Below, one piece after another: positions 33,453-43,887 of a stretch of 64,000 nt of DNA; the stretch's first letter is position 1; each line of letters starts with the position of its first letter. The stretch is from Pseudoxanthomonas koreensis_A (GTDB lineage: Bacteria > Pseudomonadota > Gammaproteobacteria > Xanthomonadales > Xanthomonadaceae). The notes beneath the pieces were generated by a model. The model was not told where the DNA came from. It saw nothing but the letters and a program-made list of their open reading frames with translations, and did no database searches. A program made the position numbers and the translations under genes. The stretch is taken from NCBI RefSeq assembly GCF_041890415.1, contig NZ_CP169056.1, positions 682,001 to 746,000 of the forward strand, read 5' to 3'.

Positions 33453-33890
33453 ATGCGTCTCAACACTCTCAAGCCCGCAGAGGGCGCCCGCCAGGAGCGC
33501 ACCCGCGTTGGCCGCGGCATCGGTTCGGGCCTGGGCAAGACCGCCGGCCGCGGTCACAAGGGTTCGTTCGCGCGCTCGGGCAAGGGCAAGATCAAGGCTG
33601 GCTTCGAAGGCGGCCAGACCCCGATGCAGCGCCGCTTGCCGAAGATCGGCTTCCGTTCGCTGACCGCCAAGGACACCGCCGAGGTGCTGCTGTACAAGCT
33701 GGCCCTGGTGGAAGGCGACGTGGTCGATTTCGCTACGCTGCGGGCAGCCAAGCTGGTGCCGAGCACCGCCAAGCGCGCCAAGATCGTCAAGAAGGGCGAG
33801 CTGTCGCGCAAGCTGACCATCAAGGGCGTTCTGTTGACCGCCGGTGCCAAGGCCGCGGTCGAGGCTGCCGGCGGCAGCGTCGAGGAGTAA
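33453..33890 (+). CDS. rplO: 50S ribosomal protein L15
   Basis: A 145-residue late-assembly protein. The Gly/Arg-rich N-terminal extension (RVGRGIGSGLGKTAGRGHKG) reaches into the rRNA core. The start is the ATG at 33453, ten bases after rpmD with AAGGAGAA upstream. Confidence 0.97.
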   Translation: MRLNTLKPAEGARQERTRVGRGIGSGLGKTAGRGHKGSFARSGKGKIKAGFEGGQTPMQRRLPKIGFRSLTAKDTAEVLLYKLALVEGDVVDFATLRAAKLVPSTAKRAKIVKKGELSRKLTIKGVLLTAGAKAAVEAAGGSVEE

Positions 33891-33897
33891 GTCACAC

Positions 33898-35253
33898 ATG
33901 GCGCAGAGCGGCATCGGCAATCTCGGCGGTAGCCTGGGCAAGTTCACCGAACTGCGCCAGCGCCTGCTGTTCGTGCTTGGCGTGTTGGTCGTCTATCGCA
34001 TCGGCTGTTTCGTGCCGGTGCCGGGCGTCAATCCCGATGCCATGCTCGCGATGATGCAGGCGCAGGGCGGCGGCATCGTGGACATGTTCAACATGTTCTC
34101 GGGCGGCGCCCTGCACCGTTTCAGCATCTTCGCGCTGAACGTGATGCCGTATATCTCCGCATCGATCGTGATGCAGCTGGCCGTGCACATCTTCCCGACG
34201 CTCAAGGCGATGCAGAAGGAAGGAGAGTCCGGTCGTCGCAAGGTCACCCAGTACTCGCGCATAGGCGCAGTGGGCCTGGCAGTGGTGCAGGGCGGCAGCA
34301 TCGCCATGGCGCTGCAGGGCCAGGTCGCGCCGGGCGGGATGCCGGTGGTGTACGCGCCGGGCATGGGCTTCGTCCTGACTGCGATGGTGGCGTTGACTGC
34401 CGGTACCATCCTCCTGATGTGGCTGGGTGAACAGGTGACCGAGCGTGGCATCGGCAACGGTGTGTCGCTGATCATTTTCGCCGGCATCGTTGCGGGCCTG
34501 CCCAGCGCGGTCATCCAGACCATCGAGGCCTACCGCGCCGGGAGCATGAGCTTCCTTGCCCTGTTGCTGATCGTGGCGCTGGTGCTGGCGTTTACCTGGT
34601 TCGTGGTGTTCGTCGAGCGCGGCCAGCGCCGGATCACGGTCAACTACGCGCGCCGCCAGGGCGGTCGCAACGCGTACATGAACCAGACCTCGTTCCTGCC
34701 GCTCAAGCTCAACATGTCGGGCGTGATCCCGCCGATCTTCGCATCCAGCATCCTGGCCTTCCCGGCGACGCTGAGCATGTGGTCGGGGCAGGCGACATCG
34801 GCCACCTGGCTGCAGCGCATCTCCAATGCGCTGGCCCCGGGCGAGCCGCTGTACATCATCGTGCTGGCCGGGTTGATCATCGGTTTCACGTTCTTCTATA
34901 CCGCGCTGGTCTTCAACTCGAACGAAACGGCCGACAACCTCAAGAAGTCGGGCGCGCTGATTCCGGGCATCCGTCCGGGCAAGGCCACTGCCGACTACAT
35001 CGACGGCGTGCTGACCCGCCTGACCGCCGCTGGCGCCGCCTACCTGGTGATCGTGTGCCTGCTGCCGGAATTCATGCGCACCGAGCTGAATACCTCGTTC
35101 TATTTCGGTGGCACTTCGCTGCTGATCGTGGTGGTGGTGGTGATGGACTTCATTGCGCAGATCCAGGCGCACCTGATGTCCCACCAGTACGAGAGCCTGC
35201 TGAAGAAGGCCAACCTGAAGGGCGGTTCGCGCGGCGGGTTGCCACGCAACTGA
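33898..35253 (+). CDS. secY: Preprotein translocase subunit SecY
   Basis: A 451-residue inner-membrane channel subunit of the Sec translocon with ten predicted membrane helices. The plug-region sequence after helix 1 (PVPGVNP) and the cytosolic loop VERGQRRITVNYARRQGGR that contacts SecA or the ribosome are clear. It starts at 33898, seven bases after rplO. Confidence 0.98.
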   Translation: MAQSGIGNLGGSLGKFTELRQRLLFVLGVLVVYRIGCFVPVPGVNPDAMLAMMQAQGGGIVDMFNMFSGGALHRFSIFALNVMPYISASIVMQLAVHIFPTLKAMQKEGESGRRKVTQYSRIGAVGLAVVQGGSIAMALQGQVAPGGMPVVYAPGMGFVLTAMVALTAGTILLMWLGEQVTERGIGNGVSLIIFAGIVAGLPSAVIQTIEAYRAGSMSFLALLLIVALVLAFTWFVVFVERGQRRITVNYARRQGGRNAYMNQTSFLPLKLNMSGVIPPIFASSILAFPATLSMWSGQATSATWLQRISNALAPGEPLYIIVLAGLIIGFTFFYTALVFNSNETADNLKKSGALIPGIRPGKATADYIDGVLTRLTAAGAAYLVIVCLLPEFMRTELNTSFYFGGTSLLIVVVVVMDFIAQIQAHLMSHQYESLLKKANLKGGSRGGLPRN

Positions 35254-35578
35254 GCACCATTCCAAACCCGGCGGACGTGTTCCGCCGGTCTCCGGCCACG
35301 GCCGGGGCATAGCAAATGGGCGGCCCGCGCGACGTCTCGCGCGTGGGTGAGACTCTGCGGTGCGGCGCTGGAGTAGCGCGGCCGGCCCCGGGAAACCGGG
35401 TTGCCAGCAGGGTCCGACGCCGGAGCATGGGCACACTCCCCATGCCGGGTCGGGGGTCTTCGGGCCACGGACTTCCAAGTAATCCGGGACATTGATAGAA
35501 TTCGCAGTTCACTTTTGAACCAATCCTGTCGGGCGGGCCTTGTGCGCGTGCCGACCCATCAAGTTTGGAGATCGCGTC
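35254..35578 (+). promoter_or_regulatory. secY-rpsM spacer with terminator-like hairpin and alpha-operon promoter
   Basis: This 325-base gap has no gene; in particular I find no rpmJ, which sits here in E. coli. CCGGCGGA (35268-35275) pairs perfectly with TCCGCCGG (35281-35288) 14 bases after secY. Further hairpins follow, including CCCGG/CCGGG around GAAA near 35390. TTCCAA (35473-35478), 17 bases and TAGAAT (35496-35501), with TGA before the -10, form a probable extended -10 promoter. The 77 bases before rpsM would hold any S4 repressor structure. Confidence 0.55.
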
Positions 35579-35935
35579 ATGGCGCGTATTGCAGGCGTCA
35601 ACCTGCCGACCCACAAGCACGCCTGGGTGGGACTGCAGGCCATTTACGGAATTGGTCGCACCCGCTCGAAGAAGGTGTGCGAGGCCGCGAGCGTGGCCCC
35701 CACGACCAAGATCCGTGACCTGTCCGAGCCGGAAATCGAGCGCCTGCGCGCCGAGGTCGGCAAGTACATCATCGAAGGCGACCTGCGTCGCGAAATCGGC
35801 ATCGCCATCAAGCGGCTGATGGACCTGGGCTGCTACCGCGGCCTGCGCCATCGTCGCGGCCTGCCCCTGCGCGGTCAGCGCACCCGCACCAATGCACGCA
35901 CCCGCAAGGGTCCGCGCAAGGCGATCAGGAAGTAA
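35579..35935 (+). CDS. rpsM: 30S ribosomal protein S13
   Basis: A 118-residue head protein that contacts L5 and tRNA. MARIAGVNLPTHKHAWVGLQAIYGIG and the basic tail RGQRTRTNARTRKGPRKAIRK match the family. The start is the ATG at 35579; the 13 in-frame residues upstream lie in the leader. It opens the alpha operon. Confidence 0.97.
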   Translation: MARIAGVNLPTHKHAWVGLQAIYGIGRTRSKKVCEAASVAPTTKIRDLSEPEIERLRAEVGKYIIEGDLRREIGIAIKRLMDLGCYRGLRHRRGLPLRGQRTRTNARTRKGPRKAIRK

Positions 35936-35947
35936 GGGATACCGATC

Positions 35948-36340
35948 ATGGCAAAGCCGGCAGCAGGCAAGACCAAGAAGAAGATCAAGCGCGTCATCAC
36001 CGACGGCATCGCCCACGTGCACGCTTCCTTCAACAACACCATCGTGACCATCACCGACCGCCAGGGCAATGCACTGTCGTGGGCGACCTCGGGCGGCGCG
36101 GGTTTCCGCGGCTCGCGCAAGTCGACCCCGTTTGCAGCGCAGGTGGCCGCCGAGAAGGCCGGCCGTGCCGCGCTGGACTACGGCGTCAAGTCGCTGGAAG
36201 TGCGCATCAAGGGCCCGGGTCCGGGTCGCGAGTCCGCCGTGCGTTCACTCAACGCCGTCGGTTACAAAATCACCAACATCATCGACGTGACGCCAATCCC
36301 GCACAACGGGTGCCGTCCGCCGAAGAAGCGTCGCGTCTAA
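35948..36340 (+). CDS. rpsK: 30S ribosomal protein S11
   Basis: A 130-residue platform protein. HASFNNTIVTITDRQGNALSW and the C-terminal PHNGCRPPKKRRV are diagnostic. It lies 12 bases after rpsM. Confidence 0.98.
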   Translation: MAKPAAGKTKKKIKRVITDGIAHVHASFNNTIVTITDRQGNALSWATSGGAGFRGSRKSTPFAAQVAAEKAGRAALDYGVKSLEVRIKGPGPGRESAVRSLNAVGYKITNIIDVTPIPHNGCRPPKKRRV

Positions 36341-36355
36341 AGGGGGCGATAAGAA

Positions 36356-36985
36356 ATGGCTCGTTATATCGGTCCTACCTGTAAGCTCGCGCGCCGCGAA
36401 GGCGCCGACCTTTCGCTCAAGAGCCCGGCCCGCGCGCTGGATTCCAAGTGCAAGCTCGAGCAGAAGCCCGGCCAGCATGGCGCCACCATGCGCAGGGGCA
36501 AGCTGTCCGACTACGCCACCCAGCTTCGCGAGAAGCAGAAGGTCAAGCGTATCTATGGCCTGCTGGAGCGCCAGTTCCGCAACTACTACAAGAAGGCGAC
36601 CACCAAGAAGGGCAACACCGGTGAGAACCTGCTGCAGTTGCTGGAAACCCGCCTGGACAATGTCGTCTACCGCATGGGCTTCGCGGTGACCCGGCCGGCC
36701 GCGCGCCAGCTGGTCAGCCATCGCGGCGTGCTGGTCAACGGCAAGCCGGTGAACCTGCCGTCCTACCAGGTCAAGGCTGGCGACGCGATCGCGCTGTCGG
36801 AGAAGGCCCAGAAGCAGCTTCGCGTCCAGGAAGCGCTGACCGTGGCCGAGCAGCACGACATGAACCCTTCGTGGGTCGAGGTCGATGCCAAGAAGTTTGC
36901 CGGTGTGTTCAAGGCGGTGCCTGACCGCGCCGACCTGCCGGCCGACATCAACGAAGCACTGATCGTCGAGCTGTACTCGAAGTAA
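36356..36985 (+). CDS. rpsD: 30S ribosomal protein S4
   Basis: A 209-residue 16S rRNA assembly initiator with an S4 RNA-binding domain (LDNVVYRMGFAVTRPAARQLVSH). It is the expected feedback repressor of the alpha operon. Cys9 and Cys32 are the only N-terminal cysteines, so no zinc knuckle is present. Confidence 0.98.
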   Translation: MARYIGPTCKLARREGADLSLKSPARALDSKCKLEQKPGQHGATMRRGKLSDYATQLREKQKVKRIYGLLERQFRNYYKKATTKKGNTGENLLQLLETRLDNVVYRMGFAVTRPAARQLVSHRGVLVNGKPVNLPSYQVKAGDAIALSEKAQKQLRVQEALTVAEQHDMNPSWVEVDAKKFAGVFKAVPDRADLPADINEALIVELYSK

Positions 36986-37142
36986 CAGTGGCTGGCTGCC
37001 GCGCCCTGGCGGGCGCGGCGCCGCATCCCACCCCCGGCCGGATCGCGTCGCCCCGCCTTCCGGCTGTCCCCGGATGAAGGGGCCACACATCAGGGCCGGC
37101 GCTTTCCCCGGATCGTCGGCTCATTGCAGGAGAATCCGCAAC

Positions 37143-38141
37143 ATGACGGTTACCGCCAATCAGGTCCTGCGTCCCCGCGGACCGCAGATCGAACGCCTCA
37201 CCGGCAATCGCGCCAAGATCGTGATCGAGCCGCTCGAGCGTGGCTACGGCCACACGCTCGGCAACGCGCTGCGCCGCGTCCTGCTGTCCTCGATTCCCGG
37301 TTTCGCGATCACCGAGGTCGAGATCGACGGCGTGCTGCACGAGTACACCACCGTGGAAGGGCTGCAGGAGGACGTGCTGGAAGTCCTGCTGAACCTCAAG
37401 GATGTCGCCATCCGCATGCACACCGGCGAGAGCTCCACCCTGAGCCTGTCCGGGCAGGGCCCGGGCGTGGTCACTGCCGGTGACATCCAGACCGACCACA
37501 ATGTCGAGATCCTCAATCCCGACCACGTGATCTGCCACCTGACCAAGGACACGGCGCTGAACATGCGCCTGAAGATCGAGCGCGGCTTCGGCTACCAGCC
37601 GGCCACCTCGCGTCGCCTGCCCGACGAGGAGACCCGCACGATCGGCCTGCTGGTCCTGGATGCGTCGTTCTCGCCGGTCCGTCGTGTCGCCTACGCCGTG
37701 GAAGCCGCGCGCGTGGAGCAGCGTACCGACCTGGACAAGCTGGTCATCGATATCGAGACCAACGGCACCATCGATGCCGAGGAAGCCGTGCGCACCGCCG
37801 CCGACATCCTCAGCGACCAGCTGTCGGTGTTCGGCGACTTCACCCACCGCGACCGTGGTGCGGCCAAGCCGACCCCGGCGGGCGTGGACCCGGTGTTGCT
37901 GCGGCCGATCGACGACCTGGAGTTGACCGTGCGTTCGGCCAACTGCCTCAAGGCCGAGAGCATCTACTACATCGGTGACCTGATCCAGAAGACCGAGGTC
38001 GAGCTGCTCAAGACCCCGAACCTGGGCAAGAAGTCGCTCACCGAGATCAAGGAAGTCCTGGCCCAGCGTGGCCTGTCCCTGGGGATGAAGCTGGAGAACT
38101 GGCCGCCGGCCGGGATCGCCGCCCACGGGATGCTTGGCTGA
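37143..38141 (+). CDS. rpoA: DNA-directed RNA polymerase subunit alpha
   Basis: A 332-residue assembly scaffold of RNA polymerase. The N-terminal dimerisation domain contains LERGYGHTLGNALRRVLLSS. The C-terminal domain contains ELTVRSANCLKAE, with the arginine that contacts UP elements, and TPNLGKKSLTEIKEVL. The start is the ATG at 37143, with a CAGGAGAA RBS. Confidence 0.99.
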   Translation: MTVTANQVLRPRGPQIERLTGNRAKIVIEPLERGYGHTLGNALRRVLLSSIPGFAITEVEIDGVLHEYTTVEGLQEDVLEVLLNLKDVAIRMHTGESSTLSLSGQGPGVVTAGDIQTDHNVEILNPDHVICHLTKDTALNMRLKIERGFGYQPATSRRLPDEETRTIGLLVLDASFSPVRRVAYAVEAARVEQRTDLDKLVIDIETNGTIDAEEAVRTAADILSDQLSVFGDFTHRDRGAAKPTPAGVDPVLLRPIDDLELTVRSANCLKAESIYYIGDLIQKTEVELLKTPNLGKKSLTEIKEVLAQRGLSLGMKLENWPPAGIAAHGMLG

Positions 38142-38437
38142 GCCGCCGACGCCAATCCGCAAGACCCCGCGCGACGCCGCGCGGGGGGTCGGCAACACAC
38201 CGGTCACGGATGGCCGGGCAAGGCTCTCCGGAGCCAGCGTGACGCCACGGCCGGCATCGCACCGTTCCAGTGCCCGCGAACGTACCCGCGGGTTGTCAGC
38301 GCCGATGGGCCCATGAAGGCCTGCGGCGACTCTTCGGCAGGGAATGCCGGAGCGGACCAGCGCAGTCCACAGCACCACCGCCAGGATGGCGACAACGACG
38401 TCCAACGATCCAGCATTGAGTCCACAAGGAAACCGCC
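38142..38437 (+). other. rpoA-rplQ spacer
   Basis: The 296-base gap has no gene. A long GC-rich hairpin lies at 38163-38190, in which GACCCCGCGCG pairs with CGCGCGGGGGGTC, leaving two G residues bulged. No T-tract follows. The gap is long for two genes that usually sit together, and no convincing promoter is visible in it. Confidence 0.5.
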
Positions 38438-38809
38438 ATGCGCCACCAGAAAGCCGGCCGCAAGTTCAGCCGCACCAGTGCCCACCGCGAAGCGATGTTC
38501 AAGAACATGGCTGCCTCGCTGTTCAAGCACCAGTTGATCAAGACCACCCTGCCCAAGGCCAAGGAACTGCGCCGCGTTGCCGAGCCGCTGATCACCCTGG
38601 CCAAGGTCGATAGCGTGGCCAATCGCCGCCTGGCCTTCGCTCGCCTGCGCGACAAGGAAGCGGTGGGCAACCTGTTCACCACGCTGGGCCCGCGTTACCA
38701 GGCCCGCCCGGGCGGGTACCTGCGCATCCTCAAGTGCGGCTTCCGCGCCGGCGACAATGCGCCGATGGCCTACGTCCAGCTGGTCGATCGCCCCCAGGCT
38801 GCCGAATAA
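38438..38809 (+). CDS. rplQ: 50S ribosomal protein L17
   Basis: A 123-residue tunnel-exit protein. MRHQKAGRKFSRTSAHREAMFKNM and the C-terminal GYLRILKCGFRAGDNAPMAYVQLVD match the family. It is the last gene of the ribosomal block and is followed by a strong terminator. Confidence 0.98.
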   Translation: MRHQKAGRKFSRTSAHREAMFKNMAASLFKHQLIKTTLPKAKELRRVAEPLITLAKVDSVANRRLAFARLRDKEAVGNLFTTLGPRYQARPGGYLRILKCGFRAGDNAPMAYVQLVDRPQAAE

Positions 38810-38835
38810 GCGCAGCCTGACCAAGGCATCCGAGG

Positions 38836-38864
38836 ATCCCGGCCCCGTGCCGGGATTTTCGTTT
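38836..38864 (+). terminator. Terminator of the alpha operon
   Basis: ATCCCGGC (38836-38843) pairs perfectly with GCCGGGAT (38849-38856) around CCCGT, followed by TTTCGTTT. It lies 26 bases after rplQ. Confidence 0.85.
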
Positions 38865-38948
38865 CAGACGCCACGATTGCCTGCGATTACCGTTGCCCGC
38901 ACGGATGCGGAATAATCCGCCGGATCCCTTCCCGCTGGACCATCGCCG

Positions 38949-39470
38949 ATGAACCCGTTCCACTGGAGTTTCCGTGCGCAGTTCCTGCTCGGCTTTGCGG
39001 GCTGCGCAGCGACGCTCGCCTATGTGGTCTACACCCAGCTTTACCAGGGGTTGGACCCGTGCCCGTTGTGCATCTTCCAGCGCATCGCCTATGCCGCACT
39101 GGCGCTGGTGTTCCTGGCTGGTGCGCTGCATGCGCCGCGCGGCGCGGGTGGTCGGCGCGTCTATGGGTTGCTGGTGGCGCTGGCCACGCTGGTGGGCGCC
39201 GGGATTGCAGGCCGCCATGTCTGGGTGCAGATGCAGCCGGCAGGGGCGGCACCCTCCTGTGGGCCGCCGCTGTCGTTCCTGCAGGAAACCATGGGTCCGA
39301 TGGAGCTGGTGCGCAAGGTGCTGACCGGCACCGGCGACTGCGGCACGGTCGACTGGACCCTGTTCGGCCTGAGCATGCCCGCCTGGAGCCTGGCCTGGGT
39401 GGTGGTGCTTGGCAGCTGGGGCATCCTGGCTGCGTTGCGCCGTCGCAAGGGCCGCGGCCACCGTCTTTGA
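38949..39470 (+). CDS. dsbB: Disulfide bond formation protein B
   Basis: A 173-residue inner-membrane quinone reductase that reoxidises DsbA in the periplasm. The two functional cysteine pairs are Cys38/Cys41 (in PCPLC, first periplasmic loop) and Cys104/Cys131 (second loop). Four hydrophobic helices lie at about 9-29, 43-61, 71-89 and 146-163. The Arg after the first CxxC (FQR) is conserved. TTACCG-N18-AATAAT at 38887-38916 is a possible promoter. aroG follows 27 bases later. Confidence 0.95.
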   Translation: MNPFHWSFRAQFLLGFAGCAATLAYVVYTQLYQGLDPCPLCIFQRIAYAALALVFLAGALHAPRGAGGRRVYGLLVALATLVGAGIAGRHVWVQMQPAGAAPSCGPPLSFLQETMGPMELVRKVLTGTGDCGTVDWTLFGLSMPAWSLAWVVVLGSWGILAALRRRKGRGHRL

Positions 39471-39497
39471 AACCCCCACGATCCCCCGAGTGCAACC

Positions 39498-40892
39498 ATG
39501 AGCATCACTGAACGCAACCTGCAGCCCGTCCGCCTGGCCGAAGGCTGGTCGCCAGCGAGTTGGCGGGAGCGGCCAGCGCTGCAGATGCCGCAGTATCCCG
39601 ATGCACAAGCGCTCGAGCGGGCGCTGGCCCAACTCCGGCGCTTGCCGCCGCTGGTCACCTCCTGGGAAATCTTCGCGCTGAAGCGGCAGATCGCCGAGGC
39701 GCAGGAGGGGCGCCGTTTCCTGCTGCAGGGCGGTGATTGCGCGGAAAACTTCAGTGATTGCGAATCCGGCACCATCTCCAACCGGCTCAAGGTGCTGTTG
39801 CAGATGAGCCTGGTCCTGGTCCACGGCCTGCGCCTGCCGGTGGCGCGGGTCGGGCGTTTTGCCGGCCAGTACGCCAAGCCGCGTTCCGCCGACATGGAGA
39901 CCCGCGACGGGGTCAGCCTGCCCAGCTACCGGGGCGACGTGGTCAACGGCCCGGAGTTCACCGCCCAGGCCCGTGTGCCCGACCCGCAGCGCATGCTCAC
40001 CGCGCACGCGCGCTCGGCGATGACGATGAATTTCGTGCGTGCGCTCACCGATGGCGGGTTTGCCGACCTGCACCATCCCGAGTACTGGAGCCTGAACTGG
40101 GTCGGCTGCTCGCCGCTGGCCGAGGACTACCAGCGCATGGTGAGCTCGATCGGCGATGCGGTGCGCTTCATGGAAACGCTGGCCGGATCGCAGATCCACA
40201 ACCTCAACCGGATCGACTTCTACACCTCGCACGAGGCGTTGCTGCTGCCGTACGAGGAGGCGCTGACCCGCCAGGTTCCGCGGCAGTGGGGATGGTTCAA
40301 CCTGTCCACGCACTACCCGTGGATCGGCATGCGTACCGCCGCGCTGGACGGGGCGCACGTGGAGTACTTCCGGGGGATCCGCAACCCGGTCGCGATCAAG
40401 GTGGGTCCGTCGGTGCAGCCCGAGCAGTTGTTGCGCCTGATGGATGTGCTCAATCCGGACGACGAGCCGGGCCGGCTGACCTTCATCCACCGCATGGGTG
40501 CCGCACAGGTCGCCTCCAAGCTGCCGCCGCTGCTGGATGCGGTGCGCCGCGACGGGCGCCGGGTGCTGTGGGTGTGTGATGCCATGCACGGCAATACCGA
40601 AAGCACCTCCAACGGCTACAAGACCCGGCGCTTTGCCAACATCCTCAGCGAGGTCGAACAGTCCTTCGACCTGCACGCGGCCGCCGGCACGCGCTTGGGC
40701 GGCGTGCACCTGGAGCTGACCGGCGAGGATGTCACCGAGTGCACGGGTGGCGCCCGCGAGCTGACCGAGACTGATCTGGAGCGCGCCTATCGCTCCTCCG
40801 TCGACCCCCGCCTGAACTACGAGCAGTCGCTGGAAATCGCACTGGCGATCGTGCGCAAGCAGGGCTCCAGGCAGGCGCCCGTCCGCAGTTGA
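39498..40892 (+). CDS. 3-deoxy-7-phosphoheptulonate synthase, class II
   Basis: A 464-residue class II (plant-type) DAHP synthase, the first step of the shikimate pathway, joining PEP and erythrose 4-phosphate. The metal-binding cysteine is in LQGGDCAENF (Cys81). GRFAGQYAKPRS, RLTFIHRMGA, CDAMHGNT and GVHLELTGEDVTEC supply the remaining substrate and metal ligands. It is unrelated in sequence to E. coli AroF/G/H. The gene lies 27 bases after dsbB and may be co-transcribed with it. Confidence 0.95.
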   Translation: MSITERNLQPVRLAEGWSPASWRERPALQMPQYPDAQALERALAQLRRLPPLVTSWEIFALKRQIAEAQEGRRFLLQGGDCAENFSDCESGTISNRLKVLLQMSLVLVHGLRLPVARVGRFAGQYAKPRSADMETRDGVSLPSYRGDVVNGPEFTAQARVPDPQRMLTAHARSAMTMNFVRALTDGGFADLHHPEYWSLNWVGCSPLAEDYQRMVSSIGDAVRFMETLAGSQIHNLNRIDFYTSHEALLLPYEEALTRQVPRQWGWFNLSTHYPWIGMRTAALDGAHVEYFRGIRNPVAIKVGPSVQPEQLLRLMDVLNPDDEPGRLTFIHRMGAAQVASKLPPLLDAVRRDGRRVLWVCDAMHGNTESTSNGYKTRRFANILSEVEQSFDLHAAAGTRLGGVHLELTGEDVTECTGGARELTETDLERAYRSSVDPRLNYEQSLEIALAIVRKQGSRQAPVRS

Positions 40893-40907
40893 AGCGCAAC
40901 CCGTGGC

Positions 40908-40938
40908 TGCGGCCGCGCCTCATCGATGCGCGGCCGCA
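40908..40938 (+). terminator. Hairpin after the DAHP synthase gene
   Basis: TGCGGCCGCGC (40908-40918) pairs perfectly with GCGCGGCCGCA (40928-40938) around nine bases, 16 bases after the stop. It is a strong stem without a T-tract; a transcript end or stabilising structure is likely. Confidence 0.55.
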
Positions 40939-41060
40939 CCGCTCCCGGTTGCAGAACCATCACGCGCCGGCTGGCATCATCAGCAATCCCGAACCGATGC
41001 GTCGGCTTGCGTTCCCTTTCGCGTTCCGGCCATCGCCCATGGCAGCGAAGGAGGAACACG

Positions 41061-42227
41061 ATGCCCTATCCGGCCACAGATCCAGACTGGAGCGCGGTCG
41101 CCGCCTATGCGGTCCCGATTGGCGGCGCGTTGCTGCTGGGCGTGCTGGTGCACGTGGTATTGCGCCTGCTGGCGCGGCGGATCGCACAGCGTGAATCCAC
41201 CCGTGCGCGCGTCGTCCGGGCGCTGATCCTGCCGCTGGCGTTCATCCTGCCGCTGCTGTTCTTCAGCGCGGCACTGCGCACCGTGCCCATGCCCGCCGAC
41301 CATCTGGAAGCGTGGGCGCACGGGCTGCGCCTGGCGCTGATCGGTGCATTCACATGGCTGCTGGTGCGGGTGATCGGAGCGGTGGAAGCCTCGATCCTGC
41401 ACCACAATCCGATGGAGGCCGCCGACAACCTGCACGCACGCCGGATCCAGACGCAGACCCGGGTGCTCAGCAGGGTCGCGATGGGCGCGATCATCCTGCT
41501 TGGCGCCGGGCTGGCCCTGATGACCTTTCCGGCGGTACGCCAGGTCGGCGCCACCCTGCTGGCATCGGCCGGCATCGCCGGACTGGTGGCGGGCATCGCG
41601 GCCCGCCCCGTGTTCGGCAACCTGATCGCCGGCCTGCAGATCGCGCTGGCCCAGCCGATCCGGCTGGACGATGTGGTGATCGTGGAAGGGGAGTGGGGCC
41701 GGATCGAGGAGATCACCAGCACCTATGTGGTGGTCCGCATCTGGGACGAGCGGCGCCTGGTGGTGCCGCTTTCATGGTTCATCGAGAACCCGTTCCAGAA
41801 CTGGACCCGCAGCAGTGCGCAAATGCTGGGGACCGCGTTCCTGTGGCTGGACTACCGCACCCCGATGGACGAAGTGCGGGCGGAACTGGAACGGGTCTGC
41901 AGCGATGATCCGCGCTGGGACGGCCGGGTCTGCATCGCCCAGGTCACCGAGACCGGCGAACACGTGATGCAGGTGCGGCTGCTGGTGAGCGCGCGCAATT
42001 CTGGCGAGGCGTTTGACCTGCGCTGCGCGGTGCGCGAACGGGTGATCGGCTTCCTGGCCTGCAATCACCCGTATGCGTTGCCGCGGCTGCGCGCAAGCCT
42101 CGGCCGTGATGCCGAGGACGCCGCGTCGCCCGCGGCCACGCGCCAGGTGCCGGGGTCGCCGCACGCCGAGGACAGCGACACCGGGCCAGAGGCTGCGGAG
42201 CCGGATGCGGTGGCCTCGGGCCAGCCC

Positions 42228-42245
<18 letters not shown>
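41061..42245 (+). CDS. MscS-family mechanosensitive channel protein
   Basis: A 394-residue inner-membrane protein. Four hydrophobic helices (about 14-33, 53-70, 85-103 and 132-150) precede the pore-lining helix VGATLLASAGIAGLVAGIAA (about 163-182). The MscS beta domain follows (IRLDDVVIVEGEWGRIEEI, then PLSWFIENPFQNWTR). MscS channels open under membrane tension to release solutes in hypo-osmotic shock. The start is the ATG at 41061 with an AAGGAGG RBS; the in-frame extension upstream is not coding. Its end overlaps the convergent amidase gene by 18 bases. Confidence 0.9.
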
Positions 42246-43820
<1,575 letters not shown>

Positions 43821-43887
43821 TCTCCCCGGGCCAGCCCGTGAGACTACGGGCCGGCGCGGTGCTTGGCAAACCTGCCGATGGCGCCGC

